DNA from: Alphaproteobacteria bacterium
Lineage (GTDB): Bacteria > Pseudomonadota > Alphaproteobacteria > Rhizobiales > Xanthobacteraceae
Assembly: GCA_005883115.1 (NCBI GenBank)
Contig: VAZQ01000203.1
Coordinates: 1 to 5,462, forward strand
Direction of reading: 5' to 3'
Length of the DNA: 5,462 nucleotides
In this document: piece after piece, positions 1-5,462 of the stretch
How positions within the stretch are numbered: position 1 is the stretch's first letter
Layout: the number at the start of each line of letters is the position of its first letter
Position numbers and translations under genes: made by a program
The notes under the pieces: model-generated
Told to the model about the DNA's origin: nothing
The model's database searches: none
The model's input: the letters and a program-made list of their open reading frames with translations, nothing else

Positions 1-202
1 TAACGTGCGCGTCAAGGTGCTGCGCACCACTAGGGGCGAGGGTACGGGCGTGCCCGGCACGGTGCTCGATGATGAGCTTACGGTGGCTTGCGGAGACGGT
101 GCGGTGCGCATCCTTGAATTGCAACGCGCCGGCCGCCAGGCGATGAAAGCGCACGAATTTTTGCGCGGCACGACCGTTGCTGCCGGCACGCGGTTCGGCT
201 AG
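1..202 (+). CDS. fmt: Methionyl-tRNA formyltransferase, C-terminal end (partial)
   Basis: This is the last 66 or so residues of an open frame that enters from the left edge; the first whole codon is at 2-4 and the TAG stop is at 200-202. Fmt transfers a formyl group from 10-formyl-tetrahydrofolate to the methionine on initiator tRNA in the cytoplasm. What remains is the end of the C-terminal OB-fold domain that helps bind the tRNA. I recognise it by the run GTVLDDELTVACGDGAVRIL followed by ELQRAGRQAM, then an EFLRG segment and a short Gly-Arg-rich tail, all typical of alphaproteobacterial Fmt. The catalytic N-terminal domain lies outside the window. A GTG at position 5 is internal, not a start. 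The stop is only 6 bases before truA, so the two are almost certainly co-transcribed; def (peptide deformylase) commonly lies upstream of fmt, but that cannot be seen here. Confidence 0.9.
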   Translation, partial: NVRVKVLRTTRGEGTGVPGTVLDDELTVACGDGAVRILELQRAGRQAMKAHEFLRGTTVAAGTRFG

Positions 203-208
203 TCCGCC

Positions 209-949
209 ATGCCTCGCTACAAACTCACGATCGAGTATGACGGCGGCCCGTTCGTCGGCTGGCAAATCCAGGAAAACGGTCCTTCGGTGCAAGGCGTGCT
301 CGCTCGCGCAATCGAAGCCTTTTGCGGTGAGAAGGTCAGCGTGCAGGGGGCGGGCCGCACGGACGCCGGCGTGCACGCGCTCGGCCAGGTCGGTCACGTC
401 GACCTTGCCAAGGAATGGGATGAAGACACGGTGCGCGATGCCGTGAACGCGCATTTGCGGCCGCATCCGGTGGCGATCATCAATGCGGAGTGGGTCGACA
501 ACTCCTTTGATGCGCGTTTTTCCGCCATCCGGCGGCACTATCTCTATCGCATCGCCAACCGCCGGGCGGATCTGGCCTTGGATCGTGGCCGTGCTTGGCG
601 CATCGCCAAACCGCTCGATGCTCGGGCGATGCAAGCGGCGGCGCAACGCCTTGTCGGCCGGCATGACTTCACCACGTTCCGCAATGTCGAATGTCAGGCG
701 AAGTCGCCGGTAAAAACCCTCGACCAACTCGACGTCAATCGCGCCGCCGACGACATCCAGGTGCTAGCTTCGGCGCGCTCCTTCTTGCACTCCCAGGTAC
801 GCTCGATGGTGGGGGCTCTTGCGCTCGTCGGCGAGGGCAAGTGGACGGCTGATGATGTTTCCGTCGCACTCGCCAAACGGGACCGTGCCGCCTGCGCACC
901 AGTGGCGCCGCCTGATGGGCTATACCTGGCGAAGGTCGATTACGCGTGA
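209..949 (+). CDS. truA: tRNA pseudouridine(38-40) synthase TruA
   Basis: Complete, 246 residues, the usual TruA length. The enzyme converts uridines 38, 39 and 40 in the anticodon arm of many tRNAs to pseudouridine in the cytoplasm. The N-terminal strand YKLTIEYDGGPFVGWQIQ (residues 4-21) is the family opening. GAGRTDAGVHALGQ (47-60) holds the catalytic aspartate, D52. RRHYLYRI (108-115) carries the conserved active-site tyrosine region, and FLHSQVRSMVG (192-202) is the C-terminal family motif, followed by a normal end near APPDGLYL. The ATG at 209 is chosen because the family start lies right there and fmt ends at 202; there is no clear Shine-Dalgarno sequence, so translation may depend on ribosomes finishing fmt. 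It converges with dapE across a 15-base gap. No key residue is missing. Confidence 0.97.
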   Translation: MPRYKLTIEYDGGPFVGWQIQENGPSVQGVLARAIEAFCGEKVSVQGAGRTDAGVHALGQVGHVDLAKEWDEDTVRDAVNAHLRPHPVAIINAEWVDNSFDARFSAIRRHYLYRIANRRADLALDRGRAWRIAKPLDARAMQAAAQRLVGRHDFTTFRNVECQAKSPVKTLDQLDVNRAADDIQVLASARSFLHSQVRSMVGALALVGEGKWTADDVSVALAKRDRAACAPVAPPDGLYLAKVDYA

Positions 950-964
950 CGGGCTGCCGCCCCC

Positions 965-2131
965 TCAGCCGAAATACCGCTCGAGGATTTTGCGATATAT
1001 CGCAGTCAACGTGGTGAGATCCGCGACGGTCGTGCGCTCGTCGACCTGGTGCATCGTCTGCCCGACCAGGCCGAACTCGAGCACCGGGCAATAATTTTTG
1101 ATGAAACGCGCATCCGACGTACCGCCGGTCGTCGAGAGTTTTGGCTCATTCGCGGTCACCTCCCTGATGGCCGCCGATACGAGATCAACGAACGGTCCGG
1201 GCTTGGTCACGAAGGAATCGGCATTGGACGGCTCCCACTCGATGTGCCAGCGGATACGCTCGGCCGCCGCCTCGCTGGCGCGCTTCTCCACTAACACCTT
1301 GAGCGAAGTCTGGCTGTGTCGATCGTTGAACCGGATATTGAAGCGCGCGCGCGCCTCGCCTGGGATGAGATTGACGACCGTGTTGCCGATGTCGATCGAA
1401 GTGAATTCGAGGTTTGAGGCGTCGAATTGTGTGCTGCCGTGGTCGAGCGGCGCTGCCATCAGCGCGCCCATCAACCTCACGAGGCCGCGCACGGGATTGT
1501 CCGCGCGCTCGGGATAAGCGACATGTCCCTGCTTTCCGATCACGACGAGCGTCCCGTTGAGTGAGCCGCGCCGGCCGATTTTGATCGTGTCGCCGATCCT
1601 CGTCGCGTTGCTCGGCTCCCCTAAAATGCAGTGGTCGAAGTTTTCTCCCCGCTCGGCCGCCCATTGGAGAAGCTTCACGGTTCCGTTCACCGCGATCCCT
1701 TCCTCGTCACCCGTGATCAGGAACGAGATCGATCCATTCGGCCGCCCGCCGTGTGCGGCGAGGTGATCGAGCGTCGCGGCGAGCGCACTGGCGATCGCCC
1801 CTTTCATATCGACGGCGCCGCGGCCGTAGAGCGTTCCGTCGGCGATCTCGCCGGCAAACGGCGGATGCGTCCATTTCGCTTGCTCGCCTGGCGGCACTAC
1901 ATCGACGTGGCCTGCGAAAGCAAAGTGCGGGCTTGCCGAGCCGATGCGTGCATACAGATTTTCGACAGGCGCGGTACCAGGCTCAGCGAAAGTGACGCGG
2001 TGTAGGGTAAATCCCGCCGCCTTGAGCGCGCCTTCGATGACGCCGAGTGCGCCGGCTTCCGCCGGCGTCACCGACGGGCAGCGCAGCAGATCGCGGGCGA
2101 GAGCGGCGGGATCGGCACTGGCCGTACTCAT
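965..2131 (-). CDS. dapE: Succinyl-diaminopimelate desuccinylase DapE
   Basis: Complete, 388 residues, close to the usual 375-385. DapE hydrolyses N-succinyl-LL-diaminopimelate to LL-diaminopimelate and succinate in the lysine/peptidoglycan pathway; it is a cytoplasmic di-zinc M20-family amidohydrolase. Metal-site motifs are all visible: FAGHVDVVPPG (72-82; H75 zinc ligand, D77), GRGAVDMKGA (103-112; bridging D108), TGDEEG (140-145; E143 general base, E144 ligand), LGEPSN (170-175; E172 ligand) and MHQVDE (360-365; H361 ligand). GGTSDARFI lies in the C-terminal catalytic part. Succinyl specificity rather than another M20 peptidase (ArgE, PepT) is supported by overall similarity and by dapD two genes upstream. 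The ATG at 2131-2129 is the only start in the open frame: an in-frame stop lies at 2170-2168. No strong ribosome site precedes it. A weak TTGACG (minus strand, 2171-2166) could be a -35 box, but no good -10 follows. No inactivating change is seen. Confidence 0.96.
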   Translation of the reverse strand: MSTASADPAALARDLLRCPSVTPAEAGALGVIEGALKAAGFTLHRVTFAEPGTAPVENLYARIGSASPHFAFAGHVDVVPPGEQAKWTHPPFAGEIADGTLYGRGAVDMKGAIASALAATLDHLAAHGGRPNGSISFLITGDEEGIAVNGTVKLLQWAAERGENFDHCILGEPSNATRIGDTIKIGRRGSLNGTLVVIGKQGHVAYPERADNPVRGLVRLMGALMAAPLDHGSTQFDASNLEFTSIDIGNTVVNLIPGEARARFNIRFNDRHSQTSLKVLVEKRASEAAAERIRWHIEWEPSNADSFVTKPGPFVDLVSAAIREVTANEPKLSTTGGTSDARFIKNYCPVLEFGLVGQTMHQVDERTTVADLTTLTAIYRKILERYFG

Positions 2132-2195
2132 TCTGGCGCGGGCTTTAGCCGGCGGTATGTGATGGCGTCAATTACCCGCGCTGACGATACCCGTT

Positions 2196-2636
2196 TTACG
2201 TCGGGTTGCTCAACGGGTCGGGGCCGTATTGGTTGGGTCCGAGCGTCCCGCGCAAGCAGCCGAGCTCGACGAAGGCCCAGACCGTGATGGCGAAGCTGAC
2301 CACATGCAGGATGAGGAAACCCAGGTCATCCATCTGGTTGCCGAGACTGCTCAAGATTCCCGGCAAAACGTAGAAGACCAGAAGCCACCATGCGGACTTG
2401 TCGCGGTCATGCAGCCGTTTGGCGCCGATGGCAAGACCGATCCAGATCAGCGGGATGTAAAGGAGGAGGAGGATTACTACCGTCAAGGCGGCGAACTCGA
2501 ACCTCTGTTCGCGCATCATGACCAGAGCAAGCAACAGAAGCAGGATGATGACCGCCATCGTGACGATCACTGTCATCCAATAGCGCTTCCGGTTAAGGCG
2601 GCCCCGGAAAGAGAATAGCAATTGCTTCATTGACAT
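2196..2636 (-). CDS. DUF805 family inner-membrane protein
   Basis: Complete, 146 residues, function unknown. It belongs to the DUF805 (YhaH/YhaI-like) family of small inner-membrane proteins. Family marks are the N-terminal FRGRLNRKRYW (10-20), the loop AKRLHDRDKSAWWLL (72-86) and the C-terminal GTLGPNQYGPDP (130-141). I see four hydrophobic segments, roughly 21-41, 49-70, 82-98 and 106-126, with a positively charged N-terminus that suggests it starts in the cytoplasm. The start could be ATG at 2636 or the second ATG at 2630; neither has a clear Shine-Dalgarno sequence. It lies 165 bases after dapD and 64 bases before dapE on the same strand. The position between two DAP-pathway genes is, as I recall, shared with related alphaproteobacteria, but no enzymatic role can be read from the sequence. 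The leucine-rich stretch at 55-59 comes from a short CTC-type triplet run. Confidence 0.9.
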   Translation of the reverse strand: MSMKQLLFSFRGRLNRKRYWMTVIVTMAVIILLLLLALVMMREQRFEFAALTVVILLLLYIPLIWIGLAIGAKRLHDRDKSAWWLLVFYVLPGILSSLGNQMDDLGFLILHVVSFAITVWAFVELGCLRGTLGPNQYGPDPLSNPT

Positions 2637-2733
2637 GGTTCAAGCCCGTCGTTTGTTTCCGATCTGGCTGATTTGAGCCTGATTCCATCTATCGATGCCA
2701 GACTTGGGACCGTTGTTAGAGTGTGAATTAGGG

Positions 2734-2743
2734 CGAGCGCTCG
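2734..2743. repeat. 10-base perfect palindrome in the dapD-DUF805 gap
   Basis: CGAGCGCTCG is a perfect 10-base palindrome in the 165-base gap between dapD and the DUF805 gene. On the minus strand it follows directly after a purine-rich AAGGAGGGA and a GACTC (GANTC) site. It could be a small operator or hairpin foot; short GC palindromes also arise by chance in DNA this GC-rich. Confidence 0.3.
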
Positions 2744-2761
2744 GTGAGTCCCTCCTTCATA

Positions 2762-2792
2762 CCTTGCAGGTAGGGTCGACGGCGGTGCAAGG
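2762..2792. repeat. 7-base inverted repeat downstream of dapD
   Basis: CCTTGCA (2762-2768) and TGCAAGG (2786-2792) are exact inverted copies separated by 17 bases. It lies 10 bases past the dapD stop, where a transcript end would be expected. The loop is long and no T-run follows on the minus strand, so it is not a standard intrinsic terminator. It may be a weak hairpin or protein site, or chance. Confidence 0.3.
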
Positions 2793-2801
2793 CCGGTGGG
2801 C

Positions 2802-3647
2802 TCAATCGCGCAACAACTCGTTGATCGATGTTTTCGCGCGCGTCGTCTCGTCGACGCGCTTGACGATCACAGCACAATAAAGGTTTGGGCCTGGTATGCC
2901 TTTCTTGGTCGGCCTGCCCGGCAGCGAGCCCGGCACGAGGACCGAATAGGCCGGTACCTCGCCTTGAAACGTCTCCCCGGTCTCGCGATCGATGATTCGA
3001 GTCGAGGCGCCGATGAAAACGCCCATCGAGAGGACCGCGCCCTCGCGAACGATCACGCCTTCAGCAACCTCGGAGCGCGCCCCGACGAAGCAATTGTTCT
3101 CGAGGACGACGGGCCCGGCCTGCAACGGCTCCAGCACGCCACCGATGCCGGCGCCGCCAGAGATATGGCAGTTCTTGCCGACTTGCGCACAGGAACCCAC
3201 CGTGGCCCAGGTATCGATCATGGTGCCGGAATCGACATAGGCGCCGAGGTTGACGAAGCACGGCATCAATACCACGCCGGGCGCGATATAGGCGGAATGT
3301 CGCACCACACAATTCGGTACCGCCCGCAAACCCGCTTCGCGGAAGCGCGCATCGCTCCAGCCCTCGAATTTCGAAGTGATCTTGTCCCACCACACAGCTT
3401 TGCCGGGCCCACCGGAAATCACCCGCATCTCGTTGAGGCGGAACGAGAGCAGCACCGCCTTCTTGAGCCATTGGTTTACCCGCCAGTGACCGTTGGCTTC
3501 GCGCTCGGCAACCCGTGCCGCTCCGCGATCTAGCAGATCGAGCGCGGCCTCTACGGCCTCACGCACCGGGCCTTTTGTTGCCGGACCGAAGTGCACGCGT
3601 TGGTCGAACCCATCGTCGATGATCTTGGCAAGATCGGCATGCGACAT
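2802..3647 (-). CDS. dapD: 2,3,4,5-tetrahydropyridine-2,6-dicarboxylate N-succinyltransferase DapD
   Basis: Complete, 281 residues, the normal length for the proteobacterial DapD group. It transfers succinyl from succinyl-CoA to tetrahydrodipicolinate, the first step of the succinylase branch to meso-diaminopimelate and lysine, and works as a cytoplasmic trimer. The helical N-terminal domain (about 1-100) includes NQWLKKAVLLSFRLNEM (58-74). From about 114 to 235 the sequence runs in hexapeptide repeats of a left-handed beta-helix, such as AYIAPGVVLMPC (119-130), HISGGAGIGGVLEP (161-174) and VIVREGAVLSMGVFIGA. D145 in SGTMIDTWA and E193 in VGARSEVAEG match the two catalytic acidic residues described for other DapD proteins. 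The C-terminal TRAKTSINELLRD is a normal ending. The start is the only ATG in frame after the stop at 3680-3678; a weak GAGG sits 10 bases before it. It is followed by a 165-base gap without a clear intrinsic terminator. Confidence 0.97.
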   Translation of the reverse strand: MSHADLAKIIDDGFDQRVHFGPATKGPVREAVEAALDLLDRGAARVAEREANGHWRVNQWLKKAVLLSFRLNEMRVISGGPGKAVWWDKITSKFEGWSDARFREAGLRAVPNCVVRHSAYIAPGVVLMPCFVNLGAYVDSGTMIDTWATVGSCAQVGKNCHISGGAGIGGVLEPLQAGPVVLENNCFVGARSEVAEGVIVREGAVLSMGVFIGASTRIIDRETGETFQGEVPAYSVLVPGSLPGRPTKKGIPGPNLYCAVIVKRVDETTRAKTSINELLRD

Positions 3648-3683
3648 GTGACGGCAACCTCGATCGTCAACGCGGGGTCATGC

Positions 3684-3712
3684 CTTGTCGAGAATGGGGG
3701 CAAAGGAGTCAA
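3684..3712 (-). promoter_or_regulatory. Weak sigma-70-like promoter candidate upstream of dapD
   Basis: On the minus strand, TTGACT (3712-3707) is a good -35 hexamer about 60 bases upstream of the dapD start, in the 102-base gap after the phosphatase gene. At a 17-base spacing the -10 position reads GACAAG (3689-3684), which is a poor match, so only the -35 half is persuasive. The hexamer overlaps a GANTC site (GACTC, 3710-3706). An 8-base palindrome, GGCGCGCC, lies just upstream at 3716-3723. The location suits an independent dapD promoter, but read-through from the phosphatase gene is equally possible. Confidence 0.25.
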
Positions 3713-3749
3713 GCCGGCGCGCCGCCTGTGCTTGGGCATCAAGTCCACG

Positions 3750-4457
3750 TCAAGACGCCTGGGCCAGTCCTTGCAGAAATCGAACCAGATCGTCTGTCAC
3801 GTGATCGACGTGTAGCGCGTCGCGGCCTTCGAGCTCCCAGCCTTCCCGAAATACTTCGCGGGTGTGCTCGGGCACGACCAGCACCGTGGTCATGCCGAGC
3901 GCGTACGGCACCACGAGATTACGGGCCAGATCTTCGAACATCGCCGCCTTGCCCGCATCGATATTGTGCGCCTTGAGAAAGCGGTCATAGGTTTGCGGCG
4001 AAGGCTTAGGTTCGAGTTCGGCCGCGATGATATCGAACACGTCATCGAAGTGGCGGTCGAGCTCGAGACGCGCCAGGACGGCGTCGGCATGTCGGCGCGT
4101 GCCGTTCGTCAAGATCAGCTTGCGCCCGGGCAATCCCTCGATCGCAGCTCCCAGCGCCGCGTTTGGCGTCAGGGGCGAATGATCAATCTGGTGCACGAAA
4201 TCGAGAAAGTCGTCGGGTTTCATGCCGTGCTCGGTCATCAGCCCCCGCATCGAGGTGCCGTAACGCTTGTAGTAATCCTTCTGCAGGCGGAAAGCCTCTT
4301 CCTGCGTGACCTTAAGGTAAGCCGCGATGTAGTCGCGAATGCGCTCGTCCACCTGCTGCCACAGGTTGAGGTGATGCGGATAGAGCGTGTTGTCGAGGTC
4401 GAAGACCCAGGTCTCCACATGAGCGAAGGCGCGCGGCGCGCGACGAGCTGAACTCAT
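3750..4457 (-). CDS. HAD-family hydrolase, pyrimidine 5'-nucleotidase-like
   Basis: Complete, 235 residues, a normal length for this group. It is a haloacid-dehalogenase-type phosphatase most like the bacterial/yeast (Sdt1/Phm8-like) pyrimidine 5'-nucleotidases, which dephosphorylate UMP/CMP or similar phosphates in the cytoplasm. All four HAD motifs are present: I, VFDLDNTLYP (18-27; nucleophile D20 and acid/base D22); II, LILTNGT (114-120; T117); III, K151 in ELEPKPSPQ; IV, MFEDLARNL (173-181; E175 and D176 for magnesium). The helical cap (about 28-100) is of the C1 type. Substrate is inferred from family resemblance only; other small phosphorylated metabolites are possible. Its ATG overlaps the stop of the peptide-transporter gene as ATGA, and no Shine-Dalgarno sequence precedes it, so translation is probably coupled. 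It ends 102 bases before dapD. Confidence 0.92.
   Translation of the reverse strand: MSSARRAPRAFAHVETWVFDLDNTLYPHHLNLWQQVDERIRDYIAAYLKVTQEEAFRLQKDYYKRYGTSMRGLMTEHGMKPDDFLDFVHQIDHSPLTPNAALGAAIEGLPGRKLILTNGTRRHADAVLARLELDRHFDDVFDIIAAELEPKPSPQTYDRFLKAHNIDAGKAAMFEDLARNLVVPYALGMTTVLVVPEHTREVFREGWELEGRDALHVDHVTDDLVRFLQGLAQAS
4454..4457 (-). other. ATGA stop/start overlap between transporter and phosphatase genes
   Basis: On the minus strand the TGA stop of the peptide transporter (4456-4454) shares bases with the ATG start of the HAD phosphatase (4457-4455). The bases before the ATG lack a purine-rich ribosome site, so re-initiation by ribosomes finishing the transporter is the simplest reading. 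This makes the two genes one operon. Confidence 0.9.
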
Positions 4458-5462
4458 GACATGGAGACTTGATTGCCGACCACGTTTCTCAGCGGTCGGT
4501 CAAAGGCCAGGATGACGGCGCCCGCAACCAGCGCGACGCCAGCGATCATCATAAAGAACGTCGCCTTGTCCATGCCGGACCAGAAGCTGCCGAGCCAGCC
4601 CGCGATGAAATTGCCGGTGAAGCTCGTTGCCAGCCAGAGCCCCATCAACATCGAGACCATGCGCGCCGGTGCGACCTTCGAGACGAGGGAGAGCCCGATC
4701 GGCGAGAGGTAAAGCTCGCCAATCGTGATGACCACAAAATAGGCCAGCAGCCAAAGCCAGCTCGCTTCGTCGCCTGCCGCCTGCCAAGCGGCGCCGGCCA
4801 TGATCAGGTTGGCCAGCGTTACACCGACGCAGCCAATCGACATCTTCATGACGGTCGAAGGCTCGCTGCCGCGCTTGGCCTGCCATGTCCACAGCGCGAT
4901 GACGAGCGGCGTGAAAGCGAAGATCAGGAAGGGATTGAACGCCTGGAACCAGGTGACCGGGATTTCACCATGCCAAAACAGGAGATTAATGGTGCGGTTG
5001 GTATGGTCGTCCGCCCACAGCACGATGGTGTTGCCTTGCTGCTCGTAGGTTGCCCAGAACAAAGTGGTCGGCAGGAATAATGCGATCAGCGCCAGGATGC
5101 CGCGCCGTTCATTGCGATCGAGTGGTTTCTTGTCGATGCCTGCCGCCATGGCCTTGTGCAGTTCGTCCGGCGGCAGCTCGGGTATGGCATAGAGATAGAT
5201 CGCGAGCGCGATCGTCATGCCGATGCCGGCTGCGGTGAAGCCGTAATGCCAGCCCAGTTCTTCGCCGAGCGTTCCGCATACGAGCGGCGCGAGAAACGCA
5301 CCGAGATTGATGCCGACGTAGAAGATCGAATATGCGCGGTCACGACGCTGGTCGCCGGGCGCATAAAGTCCACCCACCTGCGCCGACATATTGGGCTTGA
5401 ACGCACCATTGCCGAGAATGAGCATGGTCAAGGCAATGAGGAACAACGGCTCGAAAGCCATC
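4454..5462 (-). CDS. POT/PTR2 family proton-coupled peptide transporter, C-terminal part (partial)
   Basis: About 335 residues are visible; the gene continues past the right edge and the ATG at 5461-5459 is an internal methionine. POT transporters import di- and tripeptides with protons across the inner membrane and normally have about 450-500 residues and 12-14 helices, so roughly the first 100 residues are missing, including the helix-1 ExxER motif. Counting from that methionine, GNGAFKPNMSAQVGGLY (17-33) and FYVGINLGAF (47-56) are the two PTR2 signatures, the second with Ala where Ser is common. FWATYEQQGNT (135-145) is the helix-7 motif, FQAFNPFLIFAFTPL (172-186) the following family motif, and GELYLSPIGLSL (248-259) holds the helix-10 glutamate, E249, that takes part in binding and proton coupling. 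About nine hydrophobic segments follow one another. Substrates cannot be told from the sequence. Its stop overlaps the phosphatase start. Confidence 0.93.
   Translation of the reverse strand, partial: MAFEPLFLIALTMLILGNGAFKPNMSAQVGGLYAPGDQRRDRAYSIFYVGINLGAFLAPLVCGTLGEELGWHYGFTAAGIGMTIALAIYLYAIPELPPDELHKAMAAGIDKKPLDRNERRGILALIALFLPTTLFWATYEQQGNTIVLWADDHTNRTINLLFWHGEIPVTWFQAFNPFLIFAFTPLVIALWTWQAKRGSEPSTVMKMSIGCVGVTLANLIMAGAAWQAAGDEASWLWLLAYFVVITIGELYLSPIGLSLVSKVAPARMVSMLMGLWLATSFTGNFIAGWLGSFWSGMDKATFFMMIAGVALVAGAVILAFDRPLRNVVGNQVSMS

Noticed and set aside
950..970. Possible bidirectional terminator between truA and dapE
   Set aside because: GGCTG (952-956) and CAGCC (966-970) form only a 5-base stem, and no T-run follows on either strand.
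2141..2150. GGCTTTAGCC palindrome upstream of dapE as a terminator or operator
   Set aside because: Arms are only four bases with a two-base centre and there is no T-run; too short to support a claim.
2460..2472. AGG triplet run as a possible phase-variation tract in the DUF805 gene
   Set aside because: The run is only about four units, a triplet change would not shift frame, and it simply encodes part of a leucine-rich membrane helix.
2728..2760. Minus-strand mini-ORF of 10 codons (MKEGLTERSP) after dapD
   Set aside because: It has no properly spaced ribosome site (a purine run abuts the ATG), its length is expected by chance, and I know no matching leader peptide.
2796..3533. Long plus-strand open frame (245 codons) opposite dapD
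   Set aside because: It lies wholly antisense to a clear dapD, its translation is Arg/His/Asp-rich with no recognisable domain, and such frames are common opposite GC-rich genes with biased third positions.
3864..4451. Plus-strand open frame (195 codons) opposite the HAD phosphatase gene
   Set aside because: It is antisense to a gene with all four HAD motifs, has no family features and no ribosome site; it is a codon-bias shadow.
4469..5080. Plus-strand open frame (203 codons) opposite the POT transporter
   Set aside because: Highly charged, without domains, and antisense to a well-supported membrane transporter; a shadow frame.

Overview
The window is dense, GC-rich bacterial DNA and reads as an ordinary chromosomal housekeeping region of an alphaproteobacterium, probably of the order Hyphomicrobiales (Rhizobiales). 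Three things support this: the style of the DapD, DapE, TruA and Fmt sequences; the succinyl branch of diaminopimelate synthesis with a DUF805 membrane protein between dapD and dapE, an order I recall from Bradyrhizobium/Rhodopseudomonas-type genomes; and a by-eye scarcity of GANTC, the methylation site of CcrM, which is typical of this class. I cannot name genus or species from sequence alone.

Layout. On the plus strand are the 3' end of fmt (methionyl-tRNA formyltransferase, 1-202) and, 6 bases later, a complete truA (tRNA pseudouridine synthase, 209-949), forming a translation and tRNA-modification pair. They converge, with a 15-base gap, on five minus-strand genes. In transcription order these are the 3' part of a POT/PTR2 proton-coupled peptide transporter (5462 to 4454, truncated by the window edge), a HAD-family pyrimidine 5'-nucleotidase-like phosphatase (4457-3750) whose start overlaps the transporter stop as ATGA, dapD (3647-2802), a DUF805 membrane protein (2636-2196) and dapE (2131-965). 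Gaps between the minus-strand genes are -4, 102, 165 and 64 bases. The first pair is therefore clearly an operon; the other three genes may have their own promoters or be read through.

How the genes work together. DapD succinylates tetrahydrodipicolinate and DapE removes the succinyl group two steps later, so both serve meso-diaminopimelate for peptidoglycan and lysine. The aminotransferase step between them (DapC/ArgD) is not encoded here. The DUF805 protein has no known activity and is a passenger or partner by position only. Fmt and TruA act in translation initiation and tRNA modification and are unrelated to the DAP genes apart from adjacency.

I found no mobile element, CRISPR array, tRNA, rRNA, toxin or defence gene, and no convincing undescribed system. 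The items most worth checking are the GANTC distribution (including one site over a -35-like hexamer upstream of dapD), the 165-base gap after dapD, and the translationally coupled transporter-phosphatase pair.
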